DNA of 64,000 nucleotides from Circinella umbellata (Eukaryota > Mucoromycota > Mucoromycetes > Mucorales > Lichtheimiaceae), in the NCBI GenBank assembly GCA_025093555.1, contig JAIWNF010000008.1, positions 124,001 to 188,000 of the forward strand. Direction: 5' to 3'. The translations under genes were made by a program, and so were the position numbers. The first letter of the stretch is position 1. Every line of letters begins with the position of its first letter. Positions 36,588 to 48,197 of this stretch are shown here, piece after piece. Under the pieces are notes generated by a model that had not been told where the DNA came from, searched no databases, and saw nothing but the letters and a program-made list of their open reading frames with translations.

Positions 36588-39500
36588 ATGGACCCTTCGC
36601 ATTGCTCCATTGTTGTATTATACAAACCAACGACAACTAATACTGCAACTACAACGAAAACAGCAACACCTTATCGAATACAACTTGACATTGAAGATAA
36701 TGACGATGACTTTAATCACCAAGACAACGAAAATAGCAAACTTGACGACAGTTACTCTGGCGACGATCGCCCGCACTATATGACTATCCTTCAAAGCGTT
36801 TTTGGTCACGGTATAGAATTATATAACAATTTGATTTGGAGAAATAAAAGTATCTTTTGGTTTTTCTTTAATATATGGCTGTATTTATATTTATGTATAT
36901 ATTTCTGTAGTGTACATACAATCGGATCCTGCAGATGCAATACGACAAATTCAGTATCAACAACAGCCAACTTTATGCTTGATCGACATTGGCGACGACA
37001 TGAGCGGTCAAAACGTGGTTGCTAGCATGGCCGCCGATCTGTTAAATCATCATGTCACCATTGCCGGTACGCATAAAATATTAAAATATATTGATTATAT
37101 TCGAATAGTCTTATAGTATCATCACACCCAATACACCCGATACACATTGTAACGTGTTTTAAAAAGGATATATGCTTTTTTTCTTTGGTTTCTTGCAAAT
37201 CGAAAGAAAAAGCATCCTTCTTTTTTCTAAACTAGCTCTCATAATCAGATTTCAACTTTTTAATCCTTTTTTTATATCTTTATTGTTCTCTTTTTATTTT
37301 ATTTTACTATTTACTACATTGAAATTTTGACCGACTCTGTTTTTTCTTCCTATAACAGTGTGCTCGTCCATTGACGATTTTGGGTTTATGCTCGGGTGCA
37401 TCAATGCAGGTGCAGCAGAATACTTACTAAAACCCCTGCGTATGGATGTGGTCAAGACGTTATTTCTGGTAAATAATAATAATAACCCCAAGAATAGTAA
37501 TAGATGATGAATGAATAATGCTGAATGATAATAAAATTTCGTACACCAACGCGTGTAGAGATATGCAATACGTGCGGCTTTGTATTCGGTAAATGTATTA
37601 AAATTCATTATATTCATATGTATGTATATATTTAATTATAGAAATTGCACAATAGTCATTCAATCGGAACTACTCATGGTGGATTACATCATCGTATCAA
37701 GAATACAACATCGAAAGATTCTGCGTAAGATTTATTTGTTTGATTTATTGAGAATTTGGGATTTTTGGATAATAAGATGAAGCGAAGGAGGAAAGTTGAT
37801 CCAGTAGTAATATCATATACATATAGACTTGCAAAAGCCATGATGGATATTTATGCACCTCCTATTTCCGTCAAACGATCCATTGCACCATTATCTGGGT
37901 AAAATTTTATGCACCGATGAAGATAAATTTAATGAAGTGAAAAGCATATATGATAGGAAAAGTAGTTAACTGGTAAAGAATATGCTGTGCTTGATTTTCT
38001 ATTATAGACATCGAGCTACATTTTTGCGACGAAAAATCGCAAGTTGGGATTTTTGTCCATTTGATGTCGATCACGATGATTTAATTCATTGTTCGTATCT
38101 TATAATTGAGCAAGTTCTGACATGTCCCGAAATGTCGCATATTTCAATAAATAAAGGTAAATTCCCCGCTCTCCCCTTTTTTTTTTATTCTTTATTCGAA
38201 AAATAATAGGGATGAAAATAAGATGTATATTAATCCAACCTTTTTTTCGATTTACATCGTGTTTTATATGTATATAACGTATAGATCAATTATACGATTT
38301 TATTTTTGAATTGTCTATTTCATACTACAATGGTAATTCATATCATAATTTTGCCCACGCGGTTGACGTTCTACAGTGTTTGTATCACTTTTTGTGCAAA
38401 CTCGGGCTCCTGCCGTATCCTGGTAACGTGACCCGACCACAAGATCTATTGAGACCCAACGATATATTTGCACTTTTGATTGCAGCATTAGGTCACGATG
38501 CTGCTCACCCAGGTGTCAATAATATGTTTATGGTAAATTTGGAAAATAAATAAATAAATATTTATCGCGTGGGAAACTTTAATTACGAAAAAAAAAAATT
38601 GTTAAATCTAAACAAATAGTAAAATGAAATTAATAATGAAATTAATAATAGATTAAATCTGGTGCTCCACTTGCATTACTCTTTAATGATCGTTCTGTTC
38701 TTGAAAGTTTTCATTCAATGACATTATTTCAAATCATCAAAAAGCATAAAATCGATCAGTGTTTAGGGTCTACTGAAAGTTATCAAGGTAACAAAAAAAA
38801 ACTTTTTGTTGTACATACATGTTTGGAGATATGTGAATTACACAAAAAAGTGGGGTTTATTTACATGCCAAGATAAAATGGATATATTTATAGAATTTCG
38901 GAAGACGGTTATCGCAAGTATTTTAGCTACAGATATGTCACTTCATAATGATTACGTTACTAAAATCAAAAACCAAGCAGAACGATTAAGGGATTTAAGT
39001 GCGTTGGATGAATCGTCTCGAGAAGAAGAACGAATGTTACTTTGTAGCGCACTTATCAAGTGTGCTGATATTAGCAATGTGGTATGTGCTGGTTTGACTC
39101 TTTTTTTTTTTTTTGTTACACAGTGATAGTAGAGAAGGGCAGGAGGAACATAAGATGTGTGATTTTGTCTGTCTGTTGTGTGTGTGTGTGTGTAGTGAAT
39201 TTATTTTAAGTTATTGGTGTTGGGACCCATTCTTCCCGCTTCCCGTTTCCCCTGATTGTACTCAAATTATATATGTATTCTCAGACACGACCATTTCGAC
39301 GTGCAGTCAAATGGGCAGAATTGCTTGCCCAAGAGTTTATGTGCCAAGGAGACCTTGAGCGTAAACTTGGTATGCCTGTTCAACCAATGAATGATCGAGA
39401 TAAAATGGTGTTAGAAGATATGCAAATTGGATTCATACGATTCGTTGCTGCCAGTTTATTTGAAAGTGTTTCGAATGTTACACACGGTAAGAGAAAATCC

Positions 39501-40042
39501 CAGTCCTACTTTTCGTTTTGTATTATATATAGAGATAGAGTGTGTTCCTGTACATTATGTGTGTGTGAAAGTCATGCTTTATTCTGTATATTCATATATT
39601 ATTTTATACTTTGATTCTAGAAATGACTTTTACGGTCGAATCAATGCAACAAAATTTAAAACTGTGGGAAACGCGGAAAAAAGAAGAAAGTAGCCAAAGA
39701 AAAGATTGGAATAATGAAACAATGATTGAAGAAAAACACCAGCTACCGCGGAAAAGCGAATCAGAAGGATACAGGCTATCACTGGACGCATCAGCCACAA
39801 ATAAAACAATTACAACAGGTACAGCAACCACCAACACTACAAGCACCACTGTAAGCACCACACCTACTACACCCACCAGTAATAATAATAGTAATAATTC
39901 AGATAAAATTTTTAATGGATTACCTCAAATGCCTGCTGTTGCCATGGCAAGTTATGGTAATAACCCAAACAATGAATGGTTGTCAGCCAACGGTACGACT
40001 CCAGCTCATAGTGGTGCTTATTGTCAATGCTCCATTATGTAA
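36588..40042 (+). CDS. 3',5'-cyclic-nucleotide phosphodiesterase with receiver-like N-terminal domain and CaaX C-terminus
   Basis: Hydrolyses cAMP and/or cGMP; the domain layout is closest to PDE8. Exons: 36588-36810, 36911-37066, 37359-37468, 37642-37724, 37827-37898, 38008-38156, 38285-38532, 38652-38787, 38894-39081, 39285-39486, 39621-40042; 662 residues, every junction in frame. A receiver-like domain covers about residues 1-165: LIDIGDDMSG (Asp100 at the phospho-acceptor position), AVCSS (Ser129) and EYLLKP (Lys151). The catalytic PDEase_I domain carries SYHNFAHAVDV and GHDAAHPGVNN metal ligands, then IKCADISN and KWAELLAQEF. The C-terminus, after a Thr/Asn-rich tail, is CQCSIM, a CaaX box with an extra Cys nearby. 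Membrane attachment by prenylation is inferred. No PAS domain was seen. Confidence 0.92.
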
Positions 40043-41354
40043 ACCCTCCACATACTCACTACTAATACACGCATGACATTTAAACATTTCCTCTTTTTCT
40101 TAACATATAACAACATCAGAAACTTTACCATCCACCAACAAATCCACTTCATTTATCACTATATGAAAAATATTACTTAATGTGTACTTTTTTTCTCTTT
40201 TATTATATTTTGATTTACCGGTTGATCCTTCTTTTTATCTTCTATACAAAACCTTTCACATCCTCCGATATCAAAAACAAACCTTCTCAATTTTTTTTTT
40301 ACTCTCTCTGCGTTCCATTTTTTTTTACCTCCTGCCCTTCCTACTACTATTACTTCCATAGGTACTTTTTTTTTTCTTTTTTTTTCTAAAAAAAAAAGCT
40401 TTTATTGATGTATAGAAAAACTCCTTGTAGATTGTACATTTTTTTTTCATTTACTTATTTCCCGTCTTTTTATTATTACTATTATTTTTATTATTATACA
40501 AATGGAGCAAGGAAGTTTGGATCCATGTTCTTTATTTTTTTCTTCAAACAAATTATTTTTATTATTACTATTATTATATTACAATTATATAGAAAAAAGA
40601 ATGGTATTTATTTAATCTGATAATATGGATGAGATAAACTATATAAAGGAAAAAAAATGACTTTTAATGTATTAATAAAGCAAATAAAGATATTCCACAA
40701 AACTCTTAGAATACATAGATAGTCTTACGTAGAAGATGACGAAGTGGCCAAAAAAAAAAGAAAGAAAAAACTCTACGTACGAAATGAATAAAATTCAATA
40801 TATCTTTGGATTACTTATATATATTTAGTGATAAGAAATATACGAGTTGAATCATCATAAAATGTATCATATACATTTATAGATTAACGTACGTAACATG
40901 ATTAGTCTTCTTATCTTTCTAAGAATGATATATCATTACATTCTACGAGAAATTTACATTTAAGAAAATAATAATCATACTAATAAAACTATTAATGATA
41001 TAACTGTAAGTTATTATATAATTCGCTTCTTCTAAAAAGCTTTTTTTATATAATGTATATCTTTGAATTGTTATATTGAAGTGCTATTTCATAATGGGAT
41101 ATGACCTTTTTGGTTAATGTAAATGAGAAAGATGAATTGAATATAATAGTAATATTTGTGTATAATGTTCAAAAAATAAAGAGAATGGCTGATACGTATA
41201 CAATCAACAAGAGTATATATATAAAGAGCGTGTATATCGCGGTAATAATACTGGCACATATGACATTAGTCAGAATACGTGTAGGTATAGTGGTGTCGAT
41301 AGTGATTATGCTAGATACTCAACCTGTACTAGCACTACGTTATTATTATTATTA
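40043..41354. other. Intergenic between convergent genes
   Basis: AT-rich 3' flanks of the PDE and BLOC1S1 genes. T-rich tracts at 40310-40390 and 40436-40600. No coding region supported. Confidence 0.5.
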
Positions 41355-41983
41355 TTACTGTTGTTGTTGTTGTTGCTGTTGTTGATTATTATTATTTATA
41401 TTACTACTACTGTTGCCTTGATGTACAAATTCAAGTGTTGACATGATGGTGCGCATATCATTTTCCATGACGGTTGCCCAGTTCTTCACATCTCCCAATT
41501 CCTTAAGTGCAGTATTGAACTCGTCCACTAAAGTTAGCCACTGTTTTGTCTGTTTTGTATATTTTGTTGTTTGCGTTGATAATTTGCGTGATGCTTGCTC
41601 TAATTCTTTTTGTCGTACGAATACTTCAGAAACTCTAATATATACATATATTAGAACAAAAGAAAAAAAAAGAGCGAACAAATAAGGTTCATCTTACCCT
41701 TCATTTAGATGATCATTCAAACTATCTGTTAATTCATTAACGGTTGTAACAGCTTCTTTACGTAATTGTTCTAAAGAAGTTAAAATCAGAGCAGAAAAAC
41801 TGTATTTAGATTATAGTCTCCTCCTTTTTATTTTGTTTCTTGGTGTGAATCACGTAGAATCGACAATTCGTCTTCCTTTTTTTTTTATTTGCTCCTACAT
41901 GTGTATGTACCATTTTCACGTTTTCTTTCCGATTGTCGTTGTTGATGTGACTTTAATAATTGCGCTAATGATTGTTCAGACAT
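41355..41983 (-). CDS. BLOC-1 subunit 1 (BLOS1/GCN5L1) homologue
   Basis: Small coiled-coil subunit of BLOC-1 and BORC, complexes that act in endosome and lysosome-related organelle positioning. Exons in transcript order: 41911-41983, 41698-41770, 41355-41634; 141 residues, close to the animal protein (about 125). Diagnostic stretches: EQLRKEAVTTVNELTDSLND, then SEVFVRQKELEQASRKLSTQ, TKQTKQWLTLVDEFNTALKE and LGDVKNWATVMENDMRTI, matching the human order LVENFNKALKEIGDVENWA. The C-terminus adds a low-complexity Asn/Gln tail (NNNNQQQQ) absent from animal proteins. Yeasts have a divergent BLOC-1; a clear BLOS1 suits an early-diverging fungus. Confidence 0.92.
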
Positions 41984-43516
41984 ATTATTGTATAAAAAGC
42001 TATATATGAAAATCTAGGTAAAAAAATTGTGTTTCAGGGGAAAAAGAAATAGTATTCCTGCAACACTCTTGTACCAGTCTGTTTCTCTCCGCCTTGACAC
42101 TTATTTCAAGAACGCGAAATGTTACATAGTTACATTATTAATGTTTTTTGATAAGGGGCATCAAGTACAGAACTTTCTTATTTCGCTTAGCTACTCCTAT
42201 TATCAATTGCTGTCTAGAAAATAAGAGTGCGCGCACACCTCTGAATTTATTGCAACTAAGATAATGATTTTGTTTTGTTTATGTTATTAGTAATGTTGTT
42301 GACATTAGGAGGCGATTTGTGCTCTACGGATAGTTTTATTACCTAGTCATTTTTTTTTATCCTTCCTGGCACTTTGCGCTCAAATGCTTTCTCCCTCAAT
42401 TTGCATCCGAACCAAGAAACAATATATCACGAGTGAAAAGACTTTCGGTTACCTGACAATCAGCAAAAACAAAAATAAAGAACCTGCATGCATAGCGACA
42501 AATACAGAAGAACTCCCAAAGTGTGAGATACGTACATCTTATATAAGGAGTCGTCTCTTTTTTTTTTATTTATTATAAACAAACAATAGTTCTGATGTTT
42601 TCTACATACATGTTCTAGCTTTCTGCAATACAGTAGTGCGACCGCTTAATTTTTTTCGGATTTTAGCGCATATTCAAATACTTTATCATAGTTATATGTA
42701 TAGAAGGAAAGTTGTTGGAACTCACATAATAAAAAGTAATAATGTCAATAAGAATATTGCACAAGGTTGTGCCATAAGAAAAGGCTTATTATTATTTTTA
42801 ATATACAGCACCCAGTAAAAAGAGACCATCACAGGTGATAGCTGTGTAATACCCTGATAGACGCCTTGCACCTATTCAATAAAAAGTGCATATCAATCTC
42901 ATTGATGATTGGTATCGATTTATACAGCATTATATAGTAGTAGTAAATGGTAAACGGTCATATATATTAGCCAGTAATAATAAATAAATAGCGACGGATG
43001 TAGTATATAAAATCTAAATAATATGCATGTACCCTGCTGAATATGTTTTATCGCATGCACTACGCCCAGATTACATATAATCAAACAAGCACGTAATGGT
43101 GTTTTTTTAACTAATACATATAGTTTACCAGTACTACAGAAGACTTAAAGAAATATATTTGTTTTTGAGAAGATTGTTCACGTCGCTTGGCACTTTTTTT
43201 TTTTTGATTGATTATCGTGGTTTTTATAATTTATTTACTGTTTCTTTTTTTTTTTTTTGTTTCTTTCTGTATTTAATTTTTTTTTTGACGACGATCTCCA
43301 CTTTTGTTAAATATTTTCAACAACGTCTATATGTAACAGAAAAAAATGTTATTTTTATTGTACTGCGCAAGACTTCTGGTTTGTTTATATGCCTATTTTC
43401 AACAATTATCATTATCATCATTCATTACCAACAATTATTTATTATACAACAGTAAACAATCGTCATCACCCCTACGACGAGGACAACAAAAAGAACAAAT
43501 AATCACAGTCAATATT
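41984..43516. promoter_or_regulatory. Divergent intergenic region (BLOC1S1 / kelch gene)
   Basis: 1.5 kb between divergent starts. No intact gene seen. Strong T and pyrimidine tracts at 43190-43310 directly precede the kelch gene and probably belong to its promoter and leader. Confidence 0.5.
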
Positions 43517-46500
43517 ATGTCGTACAATAACTTAACCTCTCTAGTGTTAACAACAATACTCGTATGTTTTATTATTAGTTTCCCAACCCTTGTTCGTGGT
43601 GAGTATGATGTAGGGGAAGAACAACTCGCGCGTATTCCTTACCGATATGCTTCAGCAAGTTTTTCTCGTGACGGGGTTCTATATAGCTATGGTGGTGCTA
43701 CACGTAATGCAAGTGCTTCAACACTATTTACATCTATTTCATTTGATCAAACTGATGGAGAAGTTATTTATTCGGATGTACCACAACGCCATTCACCAGG
43801 TGCTGCTTATAGTGAAGCTGTGTTACTTCCAGATAATAATCGAGTGTTATTGTTCGGTGGCCGAAATTTGACAGACACTTTTGTTGCTGACAGTAACACA
43901 TTACTCACTACCAATGAACAAAATAATAATATTATTCATAGTGGTACCACTGGCTCAGGTGTATTACGACTTTACGAATATCGTTTCGATACTCAAAATT
44001 GGACAGCAATTCCCATTAAAACAACTAATGAAGACGACATACTACCGAGAAATCGTAAAGATTTTACTGCCATAATTTCTCCTACCAATGGTAAAATTTA
44101 TATTCATGGAGGACAAGATTTTCAAGCTGAAGGAACTCGTACGCCGATCAATGATAGTTGGGTGTTTGATCCATTAACAAATTTATTTACGCGGTTAAAT
44201 TCCATACCTCTTTCTGCTCAGCCTGGCTCCGAACTTTTTGGACATTCTGCCGTAGCGCTTGAGTAAGTGTATATCTATATATTAAATAAAAAAAACAATC
44301 ATGTAGTTATATAATTTCAATATGACCTACATAATAATGTCATATGTACATTTTAACAATGCAAAAGAAAGGAGCAAAGTACGTAGAAGTAAACTCACAT
44401 GATTTACTTTTTTTGGCTTTATGTTTACTATTTAATAATTTTAGTAATGGTATTATCATTCATATAATGGGAAATGGATATTATGGTATTAACTATTATG
44501 ATAGCAGTCATAATGATACACTTTGTGACCGAGGATTGATTCTTGATACCAATACGGACACATGGTCGATTCAAATATTGACAGGAAGTCCACCACAACA
44601 AATTATTAGTGGTTTTGCAGTACTAGGTATAAATGATATCGACATCTCTTTCGTTTGTTAGAAACATACTAGCCACATGATCTTGAATACAAAATATATC
44701 TTCGCTGGATCTAACTTTATATGTATAACACATCTTTTTTTCCATCCGTTTTCTTCGGAAAAAAGGGCCCGATAAACAAACTATTTTTATGAGTGGAGGT
44801 AAAAAAGTAAAACAAACAAACAAATAATTTCAATGTAGAATATAAAAGATAAGGAGAAAAAAAAAGCTGATTATTACATTTCTATCTATTATATTAGGAT
44901 TTGGTGCTAGTAGAACGTTACAGAATATTAGTGTATCTTCCAACGATTTAAATTCATTAGATATAACAACATGGAGATGGTCGTCTTTAGATCTTGATAC
45001 AATTGGTGATCCTCCAAAACCACGGTTTTACACAAGTGCACAACTACTTTATAATACATATATAGTGGTTGCTTTTGGTAAAGTTTATTTACTATAATTT
45101 CAACAAGAGTTATTTAATAACAAGATGAATGTTGGGATTTTTTATACACACTTTATACTCACCAAATTACCTTAACACAAAATCTATTATATTCATGGCG
45201 AAAAAATAATAGGTGTATCTGAATATTTTTGGTATAATGATATAAATGTTTTACGATTCCGTACATCTAAAAATAGAACCTATATAGCCGAATGGACAGC
45301 TCGTTTGGATATGGCTCCTCGCTCGGAACAAGTTGGATTTTTTACTGATCTATCACTAAGTACTGAGGCAAAAATGGCTATTGCAGTCGGCGTGTTAGCT
45401 GCTGTCGTCGTTACTGTAGCTTACATTTCTTGGTATTACCGCGACAGTGCCAAGGAAATGCTTGGGCGATCTTACCGTTGCCTTATTTGGACTTCTAGGT
45501 ATTCATCGTTTTAATACTTACGTATTGAAAATTCAACATAGCATTATATTGTACATGTGACCAAAACTCTTTGCTTATTTATTATTATGTTTGTATAGAA
45601 TTGGGGAGCCCGTGTGGACAGGCTTGGCACATATATTATCCAAAGTAATTTTATCTTGCATATTTTTGGCTTATTTAGTCTACACTATTTTTCAAGTGGC
45701 CAATAGTTCAGTTGCTACATTGACAATCCAAAAATCAACTCCAAGTGTGAGCCTGCCAGGTAAGCAATTTATATAAGATACAGTGACATTATTATTATTA
45801 TTATTATCACGAAAATTATACTTCAAGATATGTTATATAGAAATAAAGAAAAAACAAATACTGTATACTTTTTTCTACAATAGCATAATTAACTAATTAT
45901 TATCTTTATGTTATATTTTTTTTCTCAGACATTCGCTTTTGTTTCGATGGTTGGAGCAACCCAAGCATTGGCTGTCAAACAGAAACACTTTCCATTGATG
46001 ACTGTATTTCACTTAATTATCTATCTAAATTAGACATGGGTATTCATCAACCTTATTTTGGTTATACTGGCACTGTCGAGTGTTACTTATTCCATCCAAA
46101 GGACTACTTTAAGCTTAGTGGATCACCTGTGATTGCTAATTACAATGGGTCTCGAATCCAATTCAGTTTTTATGGTACATCTATTGACGAAAACAGTCCT
46201 GGACTTGTTCATGTCACTCTTTATCCTCACGACATGGATCCCAATCTTTCTTATTATTTTAACGTTACACAATACGGTTACGACGATGGTACAGTTGATA
46301 TTGATGACTGGCTCCATGACGAAAGCAATAATTTGGTTTCAGAAAATACGTATACCATCAATTCCAATACTTCATCTGCTGTCAGTTATCAACTCAGTAC
46401 TCATCGCTATTTGGAAGAAAGTGCTTGGAACAATTTTGGTTTGTTAGATTTGATTTTCTTTATATTTATTTATTATATGTGATAAGTGAGACAAACAATA

Positions 46501-47906
46501 ATAATAATATTATTCTATTTATTTTTATGTATATATCAATATTCAAATTTAAAAAAGGTATTTGGTATGTTTATAATAATACCCCATCAATAGAAACAAG
46601 ATCATCACAAGGTCCACATTCAGCATCTCCAAGACCTCTCAATATGACAGGAAACAACTTCTTGGATGTGTATCCAGCAAGTTATATAGACGTGAGCTTG
46701 CTAGATCAACGTATTTACACGATTTTGTCCAGCGTGGGTCCTTGTGGTGGTTTATTGGCTTTATTAATTACATTGAATTCTTGGATATTTGGCGCTCGAC
46801 CCAGGTCTCCTTGGGGTATTATACATCGTATCATATGGACCGACAGAAGTCGAAATTCTCTTTTGCGAGGGCTTCGAGAGAAATTCGGTAGAGTCACAAC
46901 GGAAGGCAATATTGCTTTTATTAATCCGGTGAATAAACAATTTTTTTCAAATAATGATATAGAGGCAGATTGGCATGATATTGTTGTAAATCCATATTTG
47001 AGTAAACAACAAGAATCAACAAGAACAACTGCATCATTAGCATCAGTGAAAACATATAATCAAAAACAGCAACAACAACAACAAACAAACCCTGCAATTC
47101 AGTGTTCTACAGTATCACGTCGACTCAATGAAAAATCAAGTTTTTATACCAATAACATAACTACTGCTGGACCTAGTCCATCTTATAATAGTAACGATTG
47201 CAATGATGTTGAATACAATCAGCATCACTATAAAAAAGAAGAAGACGAAGAAGAAGAAAAAAAGAAGAGTGAATCAACCACTTTGAAAAGAGCATTGCAG
47301 CAGATTGATCAATTACAAAGACGTGTTCAGCTCACCGAATTAGTGCTCAAGGCATATTATATTGACGAAGAAGTTTTTCGAAATTTACATATTGCCCTTG
47401 CGCAACAGCATCAAGAGGAGCAACAGGAACAATCTAATAATAAATTAACAACATTTACCGATGAAAATGAGGCTTCGTCCTCAATATCTTCTTCTCTATC
47501 GTCAGCACATCAGAACTATCTCAACGACCCAACTAAAACTGGAAGGCAAAACAAAGCTGACAATATTAGTAGCGAGAACAGCAAGGGCAATAAAAGTCTG
47601 ACACCTCCACCCTCTGATTGTTGTTATAATAATAATATTAATAATAACTTGTTGACAAAAGACACACACAACGACGATAAAGATGAATATGTCAGAACAC
47701 CACCAGAAACACCTACTACCCCTCCTCCTACTTTTCAACTTCATTGCAATTGCAGTTTAAGTGTTGATTCTCTCCCTTCTTCGTCTCGAGATCTACTCCA
47801 ACCACATCGATTTTCATCCTTATCTTCAATTGACTATAACATGAATAGTGATATAACTCGGGTCCCTTCACAAAAATTATCTTCTTTTCCACTTCATTAT
47901 CTGTAA
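43517..47906 (+). CDS. Large kelch-repeat membrane protein
   Basis: Exons 43517-44262, 44445-44626, 44898-45077, 45213-45498, 45599-45759, 45929-46438 and 46558-47906 give 1137 residues in one continuous frame. An N-terminal signal peptide (LTTILVCFIISFPTLVRG) precedes an extracellular or lumenal kelch-type beta-propeller (VLYSYGGATRNAS, VLLFGGRNLTDTF, KIYIHGGQDFQAEG, IIIHIMGNGYYG). A transmembrane helix (MAIAVGVLAAVVVTVAYISW) and a second (VILSCIFLAYLVYTIFQV) follow. Next is a Cys-containing globular region (FCFDGWSNPSIGCQTETLS) with N-glycosylation sequons, then a third helix (LSSVGPCGGLLALLITL). The tail is long, cytosolic and Gln/Ser-rich with a coiled coil (TLKRALQQIDQLQRRVQLTE) and Pro-rich motifs (TPPETPTTPPP). 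Function unknown; a surface or trafficking role is a guess. The long leader frame before 43517 is ignored because the signal peptide starts there. Confidence 0.8.
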
Positions 47907-48197
47907 TATAAAAAAAAAAATCTCTTTTTTATTTCTTATTCATATGAATCGTAATAATATTAATAATAATTTTGATAATATAAATAATTTATTTTTAACC
48001 ATTCAAGTAAAAAAAAAAAAATCTAAAACGCGCTGTTGTGCATGGTAACGAATTAGACGCGTTTGTGCGTGTGTATTTTGTAGACAGGGCGGAGTTGACT
48101 CTTTTACCAACTTTAATAGTTGACGCTTGAGAAGTAAGCGTTTTCTTTTTTTTTGCTGCTCGTCTTGTATATACACACACACACAAGAATAATAAAA
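47907..48197. promoter_or_regulatory. Compact intergenic region before SMC4
   Basis: 291 bases between the kelch stop and the SMC4 start on the same strand. A (CA)n run at 48174-48185 lies just upstream of the ATG. It contains two copies of the word ACGCG (about 48028 and 48057, the latter GACGCG), resembling MluI cell-cycle box cores, which would suit a mitotic gene; this is weak evidence. Confidence 0.4.

Noticed and set aside
43346..43516. In-frame extension upstream of the kelch gene start
   Set aside because: The downstream ATG at 43517 gives a clean signal peptide, while the extension is low-complexity leader translation.
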